From Todiramphus chloris collaris (Eukaryota > Chordata > Aves > Coraciiformes > Alcedinidae), in assembly GCA_025345505.1 (NCBI GenBank), contig JANVCC010000012.1, positions 13,925,970 through 13,989,969 of the forward strand: 64,000 nucleotides of DNA, in the 5' to 3' direction. Positions 1 through 12,762 of this stretch are shown in pieces; within the stretch, counting starts at the first letter, position 1; each line of letters opens with the position of its first letter. A model generated the notes under the pieces. The model was not told where the DNA came from, did no database searches, and saw nothing but the letters and a program-made list of their open reading frames with translations. The position numbers and the translations under genes are program-made.

Positions 1-1516
1 CAGAATAATAATGTATTATCTCAGTGTCTCACTAATGGTGGGTGGGCTAAAGGAGGTGACTTTCTTAACACTGAGCAACTTTTGATTGATCTACTTTATC
101 AGTAGTAAGGCAGAATAGGTTTAGGACATAACTGTCACACAAGTTGCCTGGCTGCACTCAGCACCAGCACAAAGAACAATGATGGTGCTGTTCAGCAGGA
201 TAATGTAGTTCAGGTCACTCTAGTCTCTTTCAGACTGATGTATAAGCTTCCTTAATTTACCCTTCAAATTTATTCTTTCACCATCTGCAAAACAGGCATC
301 TGCTTACATATTGTGTCACGTAACTGCAACAACTCTTGCACAGTCAATCTTGAAAAGTCTGGTTTGCAGTTATATGTATTGAGCTGTCAAATTATTCCCA
401 GTGATTAAGAGTTAAGTAAAAGAGATGTTGAAAAAATAGTAGAAATTACAGAAATAGGGCTTTTTTCTTCACAGGATCATACTTCGCTAAGATAAGATGT
501 AGGATTGAATCATTGTGAGTCTACATTGTACTTATATGGCACAACGTTGACTCTGTTTTTGAATTTGCAGTTCACCCCACTGGGAATTTTCAGTTTCCCA
601 TTGAGATTTTAAGTTTAAAATCGTTAACCAATTAACCTTACAATGCAGTATCAGCTGAAGAAAAGTTTGTCCTCTACCCCACTGTGAATGTAGCATTGTG
701 AACGTGCAATAACAGTAACATCTATTTCTGATGTCTAGATAGCTTGTCCCTCTGCATGTAGGAGACATTATCCTGTGACTGTGCTTCACTCTGCTGATAT
801 AATCTCTTAAGTAAAGTTTTACTGTTTACTTTTCTTAATTGAAGTACAATAGAAAATACACGGCCTTTAAGAAGCTTCACTTTAGTCATTGCCTGGGAGC
901 TTTGAAGGTGTTTCAAGTTGTCTCTCAGTGTACTTCAAAATATCCTTGATAAAAGAGTACGTGTGGAGGTGGAGTGGGAATATTACTGGCAATATTATGC
1001 AGAGTTGTAAAAAGTTTACTTTACTGTCATCCTTCTAGCAACTTTCCCACTATGGTTTTGATCCTCTCACTGCTCTGCTAAGTGATCAAATACTGCAAAA
1101 TATTTTTCTTGCAGGCTTTATTTTGCCCCTTTTTAGAGCTGAATATTTATTTAAACAGACAAACCAAATTTAATTTTTTATTAGTACTGCCTGTGTTACA
1201 ATAATCAGAAACTCTTATAATTTTTTATATAATTTTAATTTGCTAGTCCTAAAAAGAACCTTCAAGCAATGAACACTAGCTTTGAATTGACAGATGTATG
1301 GACAAACAGACTTGATACAGACAGATATTTTCCTTTTACCTTGGACTAAATTAACTTATTCAACAATCTTTTGCTCACAGTAAAAAAAAAAAAACAAACA
1401 TACATTATAATACAGTATGAAATAGACACTCATAGCAACAACAACCAGCACATGGGTGCATAAATATCGATTAATGGTGTATGCAAGCTGAGCAAGAAAA
1501 ATAGAAAATTACTCAC
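1..1516 (-). other. DMD: DMD intron 61, 5' part
   Basis: AT-rich sequence that begins with the exon 61 donor (GTGAGT on the minus strand at 1511-1516) and runs off the window. I see no recognisable repeat family, RNA gene or conserved coding segment. Two short minus-strand open frames at 532-916 resemble nothing and are judged chance ORFs. Confidence 0.9.
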
Positions 1517-1595
1517 TGGTAAGAAAATGTTGGGAAGTAGGGCCAAAATCCCTGTGAGCTTCATGCAGTTGCCTGATGCGCTCATCAATGGCCAC
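1517..1595 (-). CDS. DMD: Dystrophin exon 61 (partial CDS)
   Basis: This 79-bp exon encodes VAIDERIRQLHEAHRDFG followed by PTSQHFLT, 26 codons plus one base. It closely follows the dystrophin end-of-rod sequence (RQLHEAHRDFGP.SQHFLS) that leads into hinge 4 and the WW domain encoded by the next exons. The acceptor has a good pyrimidine tract (TTTTTCTTCTGTCTTAACAG|GTGGCC) and the donor is ACCA|GTGAGT, a near-consensus site. The downstream exon 62 is expected at lower coordinates outside this window. There are no disruptions. The remaining 1516 bp to the window edge are intron 61. Confidence 0.96.
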
Positions 1596-1812
1596 CTGTT
1601 AAGACAGAAGAAAAAGAATGACTCTCTTCTAAACAAGAAACAAGTAGCAATTATAGTCAGATACTTTTTTCATTAGACAATATTCTGTTTAAAATTAAGC
1701 AGGTTCCTGCAAGAATAATTGCCCCTCAGGGCTTAACTGAGATTTTATATGTATTACCCAAAAGAAAGGATGCCAAAAATGTGTGGGTTTATGTCTTTGT
1801 GGTCCCCATCCA

Positions 1813-1837
1813 CCCCCCCCCTCCCCCCCCCCCCCCC
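1813..1837 (+). repeat. Poly-C tract (G-run on DMD sense strand)
   Basis: Nine C, one T, then fifteen C. On the minus strand this is a G-run 218-242 bases upstream of the exon 61 acceptor. Confidence 0.95.
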
Positions 1838-4800
1838 AGCTTTAACTGATGATAGGACAAGTTAAAAATTAAATGACTGATAAATAAAGGTATAGCAGAC
1901 TGTCCTGACTTTATGTACCTGAAAAGAATACAAGTGTTGCTTGACAATATTGAAGGCAGAAACATTCCTTTATGTTAAAAGTTTTACAGAATTACCTTAA
2001 AAGTACTTTTTGAGTGCACACTATTATAAATCAGCATGTGAAAAGCAATTTCTTTTAAAGTGGACATGATAACCATATTAGAGCCGAGTGCTTAAATGAG
2101 GGTAACTAAAGAACATCTGGTGCAAATATTTCTGTTCTTTTAATCAGTCAAATGATACCCCTTCAACGCTTTCCCTTGGAAGGGTCCTTTGAAGAACATG
2201 TTTTTCCTCATGTTTTGTTGTGTTTGCGTAATGCATGAAAAAAAGCAGATGCTAGTTGTAAGATTGGTTTTGTCTTTACCCTTGAAAATCCCAGTAAAGT
2301 ATTAAGCAAGCAGCCAAGAGGGGTTAGCTTCAGTAGAGGAAACTGCCTCGAGGGTGCTTACCTCTCAGACACGTGATCTCTGATCACTAGGCTAAAATGT
2401 ACTCTGCAAAATGAGTGACTCCAATGATGTAGGAGAGAAGGCAAATGGTTGAAGGCCTGTTTGTTCTCAGCATACTTAGAGTACTTATACTCAATGAACT
2501 TTTCAGGGAACATTATTCAAAAAAGTCCTATTTGTCAATCTTAAATGGTCACAGACAAATGAAGCTACTGATCATGTGTAGTAAGAGAACATCAGGCAAA
2601 TGGGGAACATCACAGGTGAGTACATGAATGCCTCCACCCTTGTTAGCCTTGAAGCAATTCAGAAAGAGACTTCAGTGTGTTCCAAACTAATGCAAGAATC
2701 ACACCTGAATTAGGAGTCAATTCACTTCCCTATTAGAGTCCTCTGGTTGGACATGCCCTTTTATAAAGATGAAGAACAAAGCATAGCAAAATAGTAAAAT
2801 GTGAGGTATACAGTAAACACTATTTATGTATCTGTCCTTGATTATTTAAAATAATGTCTCTTGCAGTGCTTTTTAAAGAGATCTAGCATGTGACTGCATT
2901 GCAGTCAATGTGAATGGTAAATACTCAAATGCACACTTTTGATCAAAAAAGCACAAACACCTACAATTCTTCTTAAATGACACTGTAACAAAAACATGTT
3001 TGCTCTACTATAGCACAGTTTAGCTCAACTGCTGCTATGCTAGTGAAACAGATAAAAAGATGCATGACACCTCCCTGCTTGAAAGCATTATTATCTTTCA
3101 AAGAATATTTCCTGTAAGAAAGATGTAATAATTTTATTCTTGTTCAAATTTTTAAACTGCAATTGTTTGATGTCAAGGAAGTAAAGATGTTTATTACATA
3201 AACAGGGGTTAAATTAATACCCCTTAGCCTTTCGTAGTGTGATCAAGTTACCATAATTGAAAATAATTGTTGATTTTCTCCTAAACAGTCAAAGAGAAGC
3301 AAGTGCTTCAGAAGAAACAGCATGCAGAATAATAAATCAAAACCCATTCTGTTCCTGGAGTGGATTTCTTTGCATTCACTTAAAAAAACCGCACCAAAAC
3401 AAACAAAAAAAAAAAAAACAAACCCCCAAGCCACTCCAGAAAACAAAAAATAAAACAACTCTACCAGTGATAAAATTATCTGAAAGTTAATGTAGTTGAA
3501 AAAAATCAAACTAACAAATAAGAAGTCTCTATGATTGTATATTACATATCTTTTTACATTATATCTCTGGGGGCCCACCCCTGTTTATTTCTAGATGGTT
3601 CTCTTTACAACTATCTTAATTTACCAAGCAAAGGCAGTAAGTGGCTTTTAAAATTTTTCTTCTTTTTGTGTTTGCTTTACACACTTTGTTACATGTCTGC
3701 AATTTCTAAGTCAACTTTTTTTCTAAGAAAAAAGATCTTTTTGTCTTTGATGGAAATGAATATCAGTTTCTATCACCCCTATTTCTAAGCCAAACCATGC
3801 TGTCATTGAAAAGACTTAATAGTGACATGTGCTATTATGATAGAGGATTATTAATACTATAATGAAAAAAACATTTTAATTCTCCCTCTTCTTGATTCAC
3901 TATTGCTAGGTTTACTGACATGCTAGTCAAGTATTAGAACACCAACACAAAGTGCTGAGGAAAATGATTTTTTTTTTTTTTCTCATCATATTTCTCTGGA
4001 TATTCTCACTTCTGAATAAAATATACCAAATATAGGCAAATAATAGAACATTTTCAATCCACCAAGAAGACAACATCAAACAGGGGAGAAGGAATTGATT
4101 TTGTTAGGTTCTATTTTGTCAAATCACTTCCTACTTTAATATCATTGATAGAAAAGTGAGGAGGTTAGGTACATATCACCCATCCTACTCAGTGAAGTTA
4201 GACATTTAGATTTGAGCTTAACTTCCTTGAATTATTATTCATTTGAAACAAGTAGCAGCATAAACTTTTCTAAAGATAAGAATAATATACTTTTTTGAAG
4301 GACAGCTAATGGAACATGCAACACAATATAGAGACACTAATTCCATAACTAAGTTACCCCAAAAGCAAGCAAATTATATGAATGTACATGAGTGGCAATT
4401 TTTACTACTTATTAACATAAGAGAGTAGAAATGAGATCACTAGTTAAAAAATTGCAAAATATAAAGAGTTAAGACAATTGTTGAATGTCTGAATACAGCT
4501 GGGTTTCTGAGGAAAAATGTTAAGAAAAGAACAGAGGATTCTTTTCTAAACAGCTATATTTAGTGCAGCAGCAAAGTGACACACAGTCTCCTTTTTCAAA
4601 ACTTGCTTCACCAAGGCTGTGCTCATGCAAAGAGAAGGGCAATTTTTTGTACTAATAAACATGCATACATACAAAACTCCTTAAAATAACACCACCTTAT
4701 TCATAGCATTTCCACAGCCTCCTGACCTTGACTCCATTTACATTCAGTTTGACTGCATATGAAAGGAAACTGGCTTTTACAAGACCCTCCTTAATGTTAA

Positions 4801-6224
4801 CCCAGAAATTCTCCTCCCAAGAACTGAAAAGCTTCTTTCTTTTCTCTCACTGACTCAGAGATGCCAAAGCAGGACAAGGCTGTTTTTTACAAATCAATAA
4901 ACAGGAAGATCTGATCTACTGTACTTCTAATACCTATTGAATTCAGCTACTTGCCATTTCTTGTACATTGGGAGATAACGATGGATTTAAATAAACACAC
5001 TTTGTGTTGTTAATGAGGAACAGCTGGGGAAAAGGCAATTGATAGTTATTGTTCTCAGCAGCTAAACTTCAGGTTTAAGTCTTGACATTTACTTATCTGA
5101 AAACATAGCAAAGGACAATCAGTTTCCACATGAAAAGTTTTGTAATCTGAAATATTCTGAGAGTGTATAATTAACATGATGCATGTTTATTTTCCATGCA
5201 AAATAAAAAAAAAACCCAACTGATAAATGTAATGTTACTCATATGCATTTACAGCTGTTACAAGACTAAATTCAAATATCAAGATTTCTGGGTCATTGTA
5301 GGACTGTATACTTCATCAAATTGAAATCTGAGTGACTTCACACAATTCCCCTCTCAGTGAAAAAAACCCAAAATCCTACACTCTAGAATGATGCATGTAT
5401 TGTACTTTGACTGCTTTTTTTTTTAACCTTCAGGTGAAAATGGAGAGTATAATGTAATAAAAATTCAGGAAACATCTTAAAGCCCTGGACATAGAGCCTT
5501 AAAAAACAGTAAATAAAAGAGCAACCTCCTTGATTTAATATGGTAACCACACACTGCTTCCTAGGCCTTTGCTTTATAATCCTAAATCAGTGAACTTCAG
5601 GGTTTGTATATCTCAGTCTAAGGAAAAATAGTTTAAATAACAAAACCATTTCAAATTACAGGGAATAAAGCCCTGTGAAATCTTAAGAAGTAATATCTTT
5701 ATGAAACAGTTTTCTTAGAAAACATTACTTGTTTTGTTTTGGATAAAAGATAGTCTCTTGGAGAGGCCTAGCCTTTGACATCTCCACTGCTCCTGTAAAA
5801 GCCATCACACAGGCTGGTGGGGGTTCTGTGAAGGAATTGGCTTTCATGTCACTGTACGTTTTTCATTTCAATCCATGCACTTTTGTTAGGTTTAAAATAC
5901 TTTATGCGACTTATATGAGCTGAGAATGGAGTTGGCTTTTTCAAAGTACAAGAAACTACTGTGCAGTCCTCCATTCTTGAGTTTTTTACTAACATAGATT
6001 TCAAATTCTTGACTTCCCAGACACATTAAATCTCTTTTAATCGTGTTTTTGCTATCTAATTTAATCAATCTGAACTATTTTTCTGCCAAATTCATTGCAG
6101 AATTTTATTGTATACCAATAAAGTAATTTTACAAAAGATGACAGCAACTGATTGATTTTTTTTGTCCCACAAAACCAATTAAAAATTTTTCAATTCACAA
6201 TTTACATTAGCTTAAAATATGTAA

Positions 6225-7015
6225 ATTCCCATTGACATCTACCACTAGATTCCCCTCCATGTGGGCTGTGGCTTTTCTAACCACATCTCTGTATGTTTGG
6301 ACAGTGACTCTCTATTCCTTCCATGTTACTTCTCCATGCTTCCACTTTCTGTATAGTCCTTTTTTATGTTTGAGTTTTGCCAGGAGCTCCTTGTTCATCC
6401 ACACAAACTTCCTGGCATTTTTGCCTGACTTCCTGCTCTTCAGGATAGAGACCAGTCTTGAGCTTTCATGTGATCCTTGCATACTAACCAACTTTCTTGG
6501 ACCCCCTCTTCCTTCCAAGGCCTTATCTCATAGGATACTTTCAAGAAGATCCTGAAAAGGCCGAAGTCGGCTCTCCTGAACTCACGGCTGCCTTTGACCT
6601 TCACATCACCAATAAGCCCTCCCTTGTTTGTGAGTATGAGGTGCAGCAGTGTGTCTGTATTCACTGGCTCCTCTATCAGTTGTCTCAGAAGTTTTCATCA
6701 ATGCTACCCAGGAATTATTGCATTGCTTATGAACTGCTGTCTGGTCCTCTCAGCAGATAATCAGGCTGGACCTTCATGGGGACCTTGGCCCAGGCACATA
6801 AACACGAGGCTACTTCTATCTGTCTGTAAACGGCCTCAACCAATTGTTTTTCCTGGTCAGGTGGCCTATAGCAGACACCCACTACAGTGTCACCCATACT
6901 GGTCTGGTCTTTAATCCTCACCCCTAAGTTCTCAATTGGCTCCTTTTCCAATCCCATCATTCCTAGTTTAAAGATCTTTATGTATCTTCTATACAGCCCT
7001 ATAAAATACATTCCT
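6225..7015 (-). mobile_element. CR1 LINE fragment, endonuclease end to linker before RT
   Basis: Minus-strand translation in several broken frames gives CR1 ORF2 text: DTVVGVCYRPPDQEKQLVEA (endonuclease), then HLILTNKGGLIGDVKVKGS, FRRADFGLFR, and KSGKNARKFVWMNKELLAKL with LKHKKGLYRKWKHGEVTW (linker ahead of the reverse transcriptase). Order and orientation are those of a single LINE copy on the minus strand. Frameshifts and stops break it repeatedly, and it lacks the RT domain and the 3' tail, so it is an internal remnant. Part of the endonuclease after MGDF is also missing or unrecognisable. It is a dead copy, in sense orientation relative to DMD. Confidence 0.85.
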
Positions 7016-7374
7016 TAGAGCTTTGACTATGCAGACCTATAGGTTCGTTGATTTCTGTTCTGCCTTCAGCACAAAGCTGAAACTATATATACTAGATTCT
7101 GTATTGTAAGCTGGGGAAAAGAGAAACTAAAATGTATATGCTACCCTGCTGGAAGGTTATTGATCTTAAAATGAATCTAACTTTGATGTAGTCTGACATT
7201 TTCAAAGTCAGTGGGAACTGGGCGTCTGCAACTAGGGACAGAATGTGTTCTGCAGCAAGTAAAATCATCAAGTGTAGAGCTCAGCATGGCATATATTCTT
7301 TCTGAGATCAAATCTTACTTTTGAGATCAAGGCACTTGCACACTATATGCTGTGAAATGTTTCCACATAAAATT

Positions 7375-7445
7375 GGGGTTTTTTTCGTTGGTTGTGTTTT
7401 GTTTGGTTTTGGGTTTGGTTTTTTTTTTGTTTTTTTTTTTTTTTA
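7375..7445 (+). repeat. T/G-rich low-complexity tract
   Basis: Runs of TTTTG, TTTGG and long T stretches with almost no A or C. Similar tracts in either orientation occur elsewhere in the window. Confidence 0.85.
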
Positions 7446-8986
7446 AACAGTCTATTTATCCCTCAGGATTACTCATCATCCATAAGACTTTTAGGTGGCA
7501 TACTGTGATCCTCTCTAGGCATCCTAACCAAGATACCTGTGGATCAATTGGAGACAGCCTGGAGAAATTAACAAGAATGATAGTGACATACAATTAAGGG
7601 TTGAGCGAACTATTGCAGTTAAAAACTGAGAAACAAAAGCCTTAGGAAATCGGAAAATGGGAACAAATCTGAAAAGATAGTTAGTCCTCTCTTTTCCTAC
7701 TATGAATATATACATTTCTGCTTTATTAGTGATATTAGATCTGATTTAATTGTGCTAAACCAGTGTATTTGGAGGGTTCTGGAGTATAAACTATGATAAA
7801 CATTATTTATAAGAAAAAAATTCTGCTATGTGCTTTCCATGTTATTTATGTTAAATGTCATAAGCAGCCTATATATGAAGATATATGCTCTTTAATCATC
7901 CTGTTGGGAAATACAGGAAATTAGGAGAAACCTATTTTTCAAATCTCTGGAGAAACAGAAGGGGAATTCCTTCAAATACAAACCCCAGTTTTTCACCTCT
8001 TATACAACATGCTCTTGTATCAAATTTAGGGGAAATCCTAGTTCTCCAAATGAGAAATTAATATTATTGGAGAGGGAGGGTGAACGGAGTGCAGGATAAT
8101 GCAAATTATCTGTAAAGCTGAAGATAATGTACTATTTCACAGAAGTTGTTCTTTTTTCCATAATTGTAAAATGTCATTAGCATGATACACTCATAAGCAT
8201 TTCCTGTGTTTTCTTCAAATCTAAAGTGATGATGGTTTCCTCTACTGAAGGCAATGTGAACACAGGTGATTTAATAGCTCAGTTCCATCCTTTTCCTCCC
8301 TCTTTACCTCTTAATCCCCACACAGTTTCATCATTCTACATACAGAGAATTCCTCAAATATTTTAGATCAGGAAGGTGTAAATTAACTTGTTTCTGTGCT
8401 TTTTGTTACTGACTGCATAAACTTGATACATTTTTCTTGCAAAGTTTCTGTTATCTGTTTTTTGTTTCTTGTTCTCCTCAGTCTGTTATCATCCTATTTT
8501 GTAATAGGAAAAGGATGAAACATTAATTGTGATACTGTTGTTGCTGAAACATTAGTCTTCCTAGGCTCTAACCGCTATTCCTATCCAAACATGTTTGTTT
8601 GATAGATGTCTTTCTTTTAGGCATTGTCTCTTCACCTTTGTGGCTTGCATGTAAAGTAACATCAGGTGTACCATAGTTAGGTCTCCTTAGTATACAACAG
8701 AAAGACATAAGAAATGACAGTTTGCTATAGCTTTTTAAAATATTATTATTATTTCTTCTGCTTCTCTGATAAAATGCTATTTTTCTTCATTATACTTCTT
8801 ACATCTTTGAAATTGAACTGGATTCTCTCTATTCAGGTTTAAAATATTGCTAAACAATTTAAAATCCACTCATTTTTTTTGTACTTTACTTGAAAGTGCT
8901 CTTATTAATGTTTTATAATCCATCCCTAAGGTGTGGCTTCTTTTGCTTTTCTTTTTCCCTCTTTATAATATTTCTCACATTAAACT

Positions 8987-9004
8987 AATAAATAAATAAA
9001 TAAA
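8987..9004 (+). repeat. (AATA)n short tandem repeat
   Basis: About four and a half AATA units. Confidence 0.9.
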
Positions 9005-12000
9005 CACTTTCATGTTGCATTGAAAATGCCATTTATTTCCAGAAAGCTCAGGTAATATACACAGTTTTTGTGCCAAGGGGAATATATCTTTGGTGTCTTA
9101 GGGAACTGTAAGGAGAGTGTCATGGAAGAAATGTTTTGTTTTGTAGCTGCCTCAGACCATATGCCTGCAATTTCTTGTATTAGTTAAGCACTACCAGTGA
9201 AGATTATTCTTTTATAGCTTTAGTTATATTTTCTCACTTTCATTGATGTTTTATTATATTAGTTTTACTGCTCCTTTTTTTTTTTCAGATCTGTGAATCT
9301 CCAGTGCCGTTACTAGTATTAGTTTTGGCAATAACTGCTCATCACTGCAAGTAAGGAGCTCATGACCCAGACCTGTATTTTATGCAGGTTACTTCTAAAA
9401 GAAACAGAGGATTCATTCAGGATTGTCTTTACTTAGCACTGCTTTTAGCTGATTATGATTCTGAAGTTTTTTCTTTCACCATTTTCAGCTTTCTTCCACT
9501 TGTATTGCCCTCTAACTCCTCTGGGATTATTATTCCATCAGTATTCAAGAAAATTCAAGTTCCAATCCCATCTTTTTATGGTTTTATCTTTCTTTTCTCC
9601 TTAATTTGTTGTTGAGAACCTTAATTCTATTTTGTAATTTCAATCCACACTTCTATAAACACATGTAACTACCCCAAAGGCAGTGAAAATGCATTTTTTC
9701 AAATGCATGTAGTAAAACTCTCCATTTTATCTAATAATGTTTATAAATAAGAGATGAAAAATTACTCAAGAATGAGTATGCTGCTATATATATGTAATCT
9801 CATGTGAAATGGTATAGAGGGAAGAGTGCGTAAATGAGATTTATCTGTCCTAACTCAGGACTCCTAAGGTGAGGCAGCTAAATAAGCCTTCCTCAACCAG
9901 AAATTAAGAGACCTATGTATCTCATGAGAGAATGTTATTCATGCTAAAGCAGACACCTTGGAATAATCCTCTAAAAATATATATAAATATCACTTTTATA
10001 AAGTTTTATTTTTCTAAGTGAGTTTCTGTGCAAAGGAGGATCATTCTTGGGAAGACTGACAGAAGGAATACATGGAGGAAGGGGAATACAGGAAAGCACA
10101 GGAGAAAGTGGAAGATAAGACAAAAATGTTCTTTACTGGAGGACACTATAGGGTAATAATGTATAATAAAGGATTTTATATGCAGCAATGGTTGTATTAA
10201 TCCCATATCTCTTCTGTTTTGTATTTTTCGCTCTTTCCTCCTTTTTCTCTTTGACAGTCACTCTGTTTTTTCTTTTTAGCTGCACAAAGTGAAACCAGTA
10301 AGATGATGTCAATATGGACAGTATCATTACAATGTGATCTATTCACACTTTTTGCTTTTTTCATCCATATTTTTAAAATTGGCAATCTCAAGAGTATATA
10401 ACACTGTTTTAAGATGCATTATAACTACTCGCTCAATCAAGTGCTGACACAACGTAAAAAGTTTCATTTCATGAGATTACTGACTGGATGGATTAAACAA
10501 ACTTTTTTTTAATTGTTCTTGTCCAGTGAAACTTTGGAAGATGGTCTCTCAGTCTCAATGACTTCCACAGAATGTTCTACATCCAAGCAGCTGCTCAAGC
10601 TTGGGAGCATCCATACGATCAGTGCTTAATGCTCCCTGCTATCAGGCACTTTGTATACAACTACAGCTCCTGATTTGCACTACAGCCTCTTTTTCTCCCA
10701 GTGGCAGACATAGGTGTAGCATACTGAAAAGACAGTAAATTGACTCTAGGCAGGTAACAGTTCAAATTGAAACAATTGCTGATCAGATTGATACTACACT
10801 TATTAAGATAATGGCAAAACTAGTTTAATAGTATGAGATGACTTGTGATAGGAGCTGTCTTCATCCTGCAGCTGGTCAAAGTTATCTAATGTGTGAGTTA
10901 AAATCAAGTGACATGAAAACAAAACCCAAACAATATATAGCCTATATTGCTAAACCACAATGATACAAAACTCTTTCTAATTTAAATTGGAAGATAAATT
11001 CACTTCCACAGTTTAATCTACTTGAGAAGAAAAGGTGTTTATGATTTTAAATAAATACTATACTACATATTTACAGAGAATGTAGGATGGCATATAGTAA
11101 AGGTTAAGAGTTATACTGTCATGAATGATCACAATGTATGCATGTATTCAAGAAAACAATTACTTCACTTGTGTCAAAAAAAAGCATTATGATATGCACA
11201 TGGTAAGTGCCATAAATTTTATTCAAGTAATTCCAGTAACATTACATGGAGTTTTCTTCTTACATCTGTTGTTATTAGACCTTTCTTTGCAAAGCTGAAT
11301 GCTCTATTTATGACTGTTAATCTGTAAATGTCTCAAATGAAACTAAAATCTTTGAAAATGACTTTGTTCAATCCCTAGGTCTACCCACTTCACAGATTCA
11401 GACCCTCCCATGAGCAGAAGGAGAGTGCTGCCTTCACAGTAAAACAAAGCTCCAAGCTGCAGCCCTGCAGGAAGTGGTGGAATTACAGATGATTATTTTG
11501 ATTTTCCAGGTAAACTGTAACTGTTCTGCACTGACTATTCCCATTCCATAGACTTTATATCAGTGCAGACATTAAACATAACTTTTTTGCATATTAGTTC
11601 AAAAATGAATGCAGCAAACTCTAGGGCATAAATATCCTGGAGTTTTTAAAATGCATTTATCATTACACAGCTTCAGATACAAAAAATAACATTTAACCTC
11701 CAGATAACAAGTCACATTTTGAAAATTGCTTTTGTTGCTTATAATCACATGCTGTAAAAAAAACTTTCTTAATTTTACCACCTTATTTTCACGGTTATCT
11801 GTATTTTATCACTTTGTTTTTTGCAAGTAAATAATTTATTTTGGTGTAGGCTCGCCTTATTACTCATTTGTTTCTAAGAGCAGAGAATTGGTAAATTCTA
11901 TTAATAGAAGCAGTCTTGAAGAATTAAGATAGCAAGAAAGATGGAGATCCTAAGGTGAAGCACCGCTGAAGGGGAGCGCAGTGCAACTTTTCGTGAAACA

Positions 12001-12762
12001 AGGAGTAATAATAGGAGAGAAGAAAGACAAGATTTCCAACACAGTCTGAAGCCAGCCTCAACACCTGAATTTGTAGTATCTGTGCAGTGGCACTATATAA
12101 TACAATGACAGGCAGTTTAATTGGCAATTACAAACTTTTAATTTACTAAGTCAGAAACCCTTTCTGAATGTCTAACTTACAAGCTATTGTTACCACAGTG
12201 GCATGTTGACACATAGTGTTCAGGTTAGGTAAATAAAGGAAACACATGAACATTCTCTTGAAAATAAATCTATTTACAAAAGAGTTAATTCTGTAGGGCT
12301 TGCTCAAGAAAGGATTCCAGAAGACAAAAAGTAAACCCATTCTTATAAGTCATAAAACTTAAGAGTGATCTCTATGAAAAGTCCAACTTATTTCTATAAA
12401 ATGCTTTTAAAAATGAATGAAAGAGCATCTTAAACCCACGTGTAAAGTTTAAGAAATAAGGATAGGTTCTACTTTCAGTAAAACTGATAATGAAGTTGCT
12501 ATTTGGTTTAATGCTCTAAGATCAGATGCCATATTTTTATATAAAGATTCTTTAACACTTCTGAGATGGAAATTTATTCTCAGAAATTGCAGAAAGTAAA
12601 AAAAAAGACAACAAAACCAACACCTCCAGGATATGACAATATAAATGGTGACTTTTCTATTAAATTATGTTTCTGTAGCACCATCTAATCACAAATTCAA
12701 ATGGATGCTATTAAAATTAGGGGAGCAATCCCATTGTCCAAATGACAGATGGGGTTAATACA

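Noticed and set aside
3243-3578. Phe-rich 111-codon minus-strand frame suggesting a membrane protein
   Set aside because: It reads through an A/C-rich low-complexity tract; the hydrophobic runs come from poly-T on that strand.
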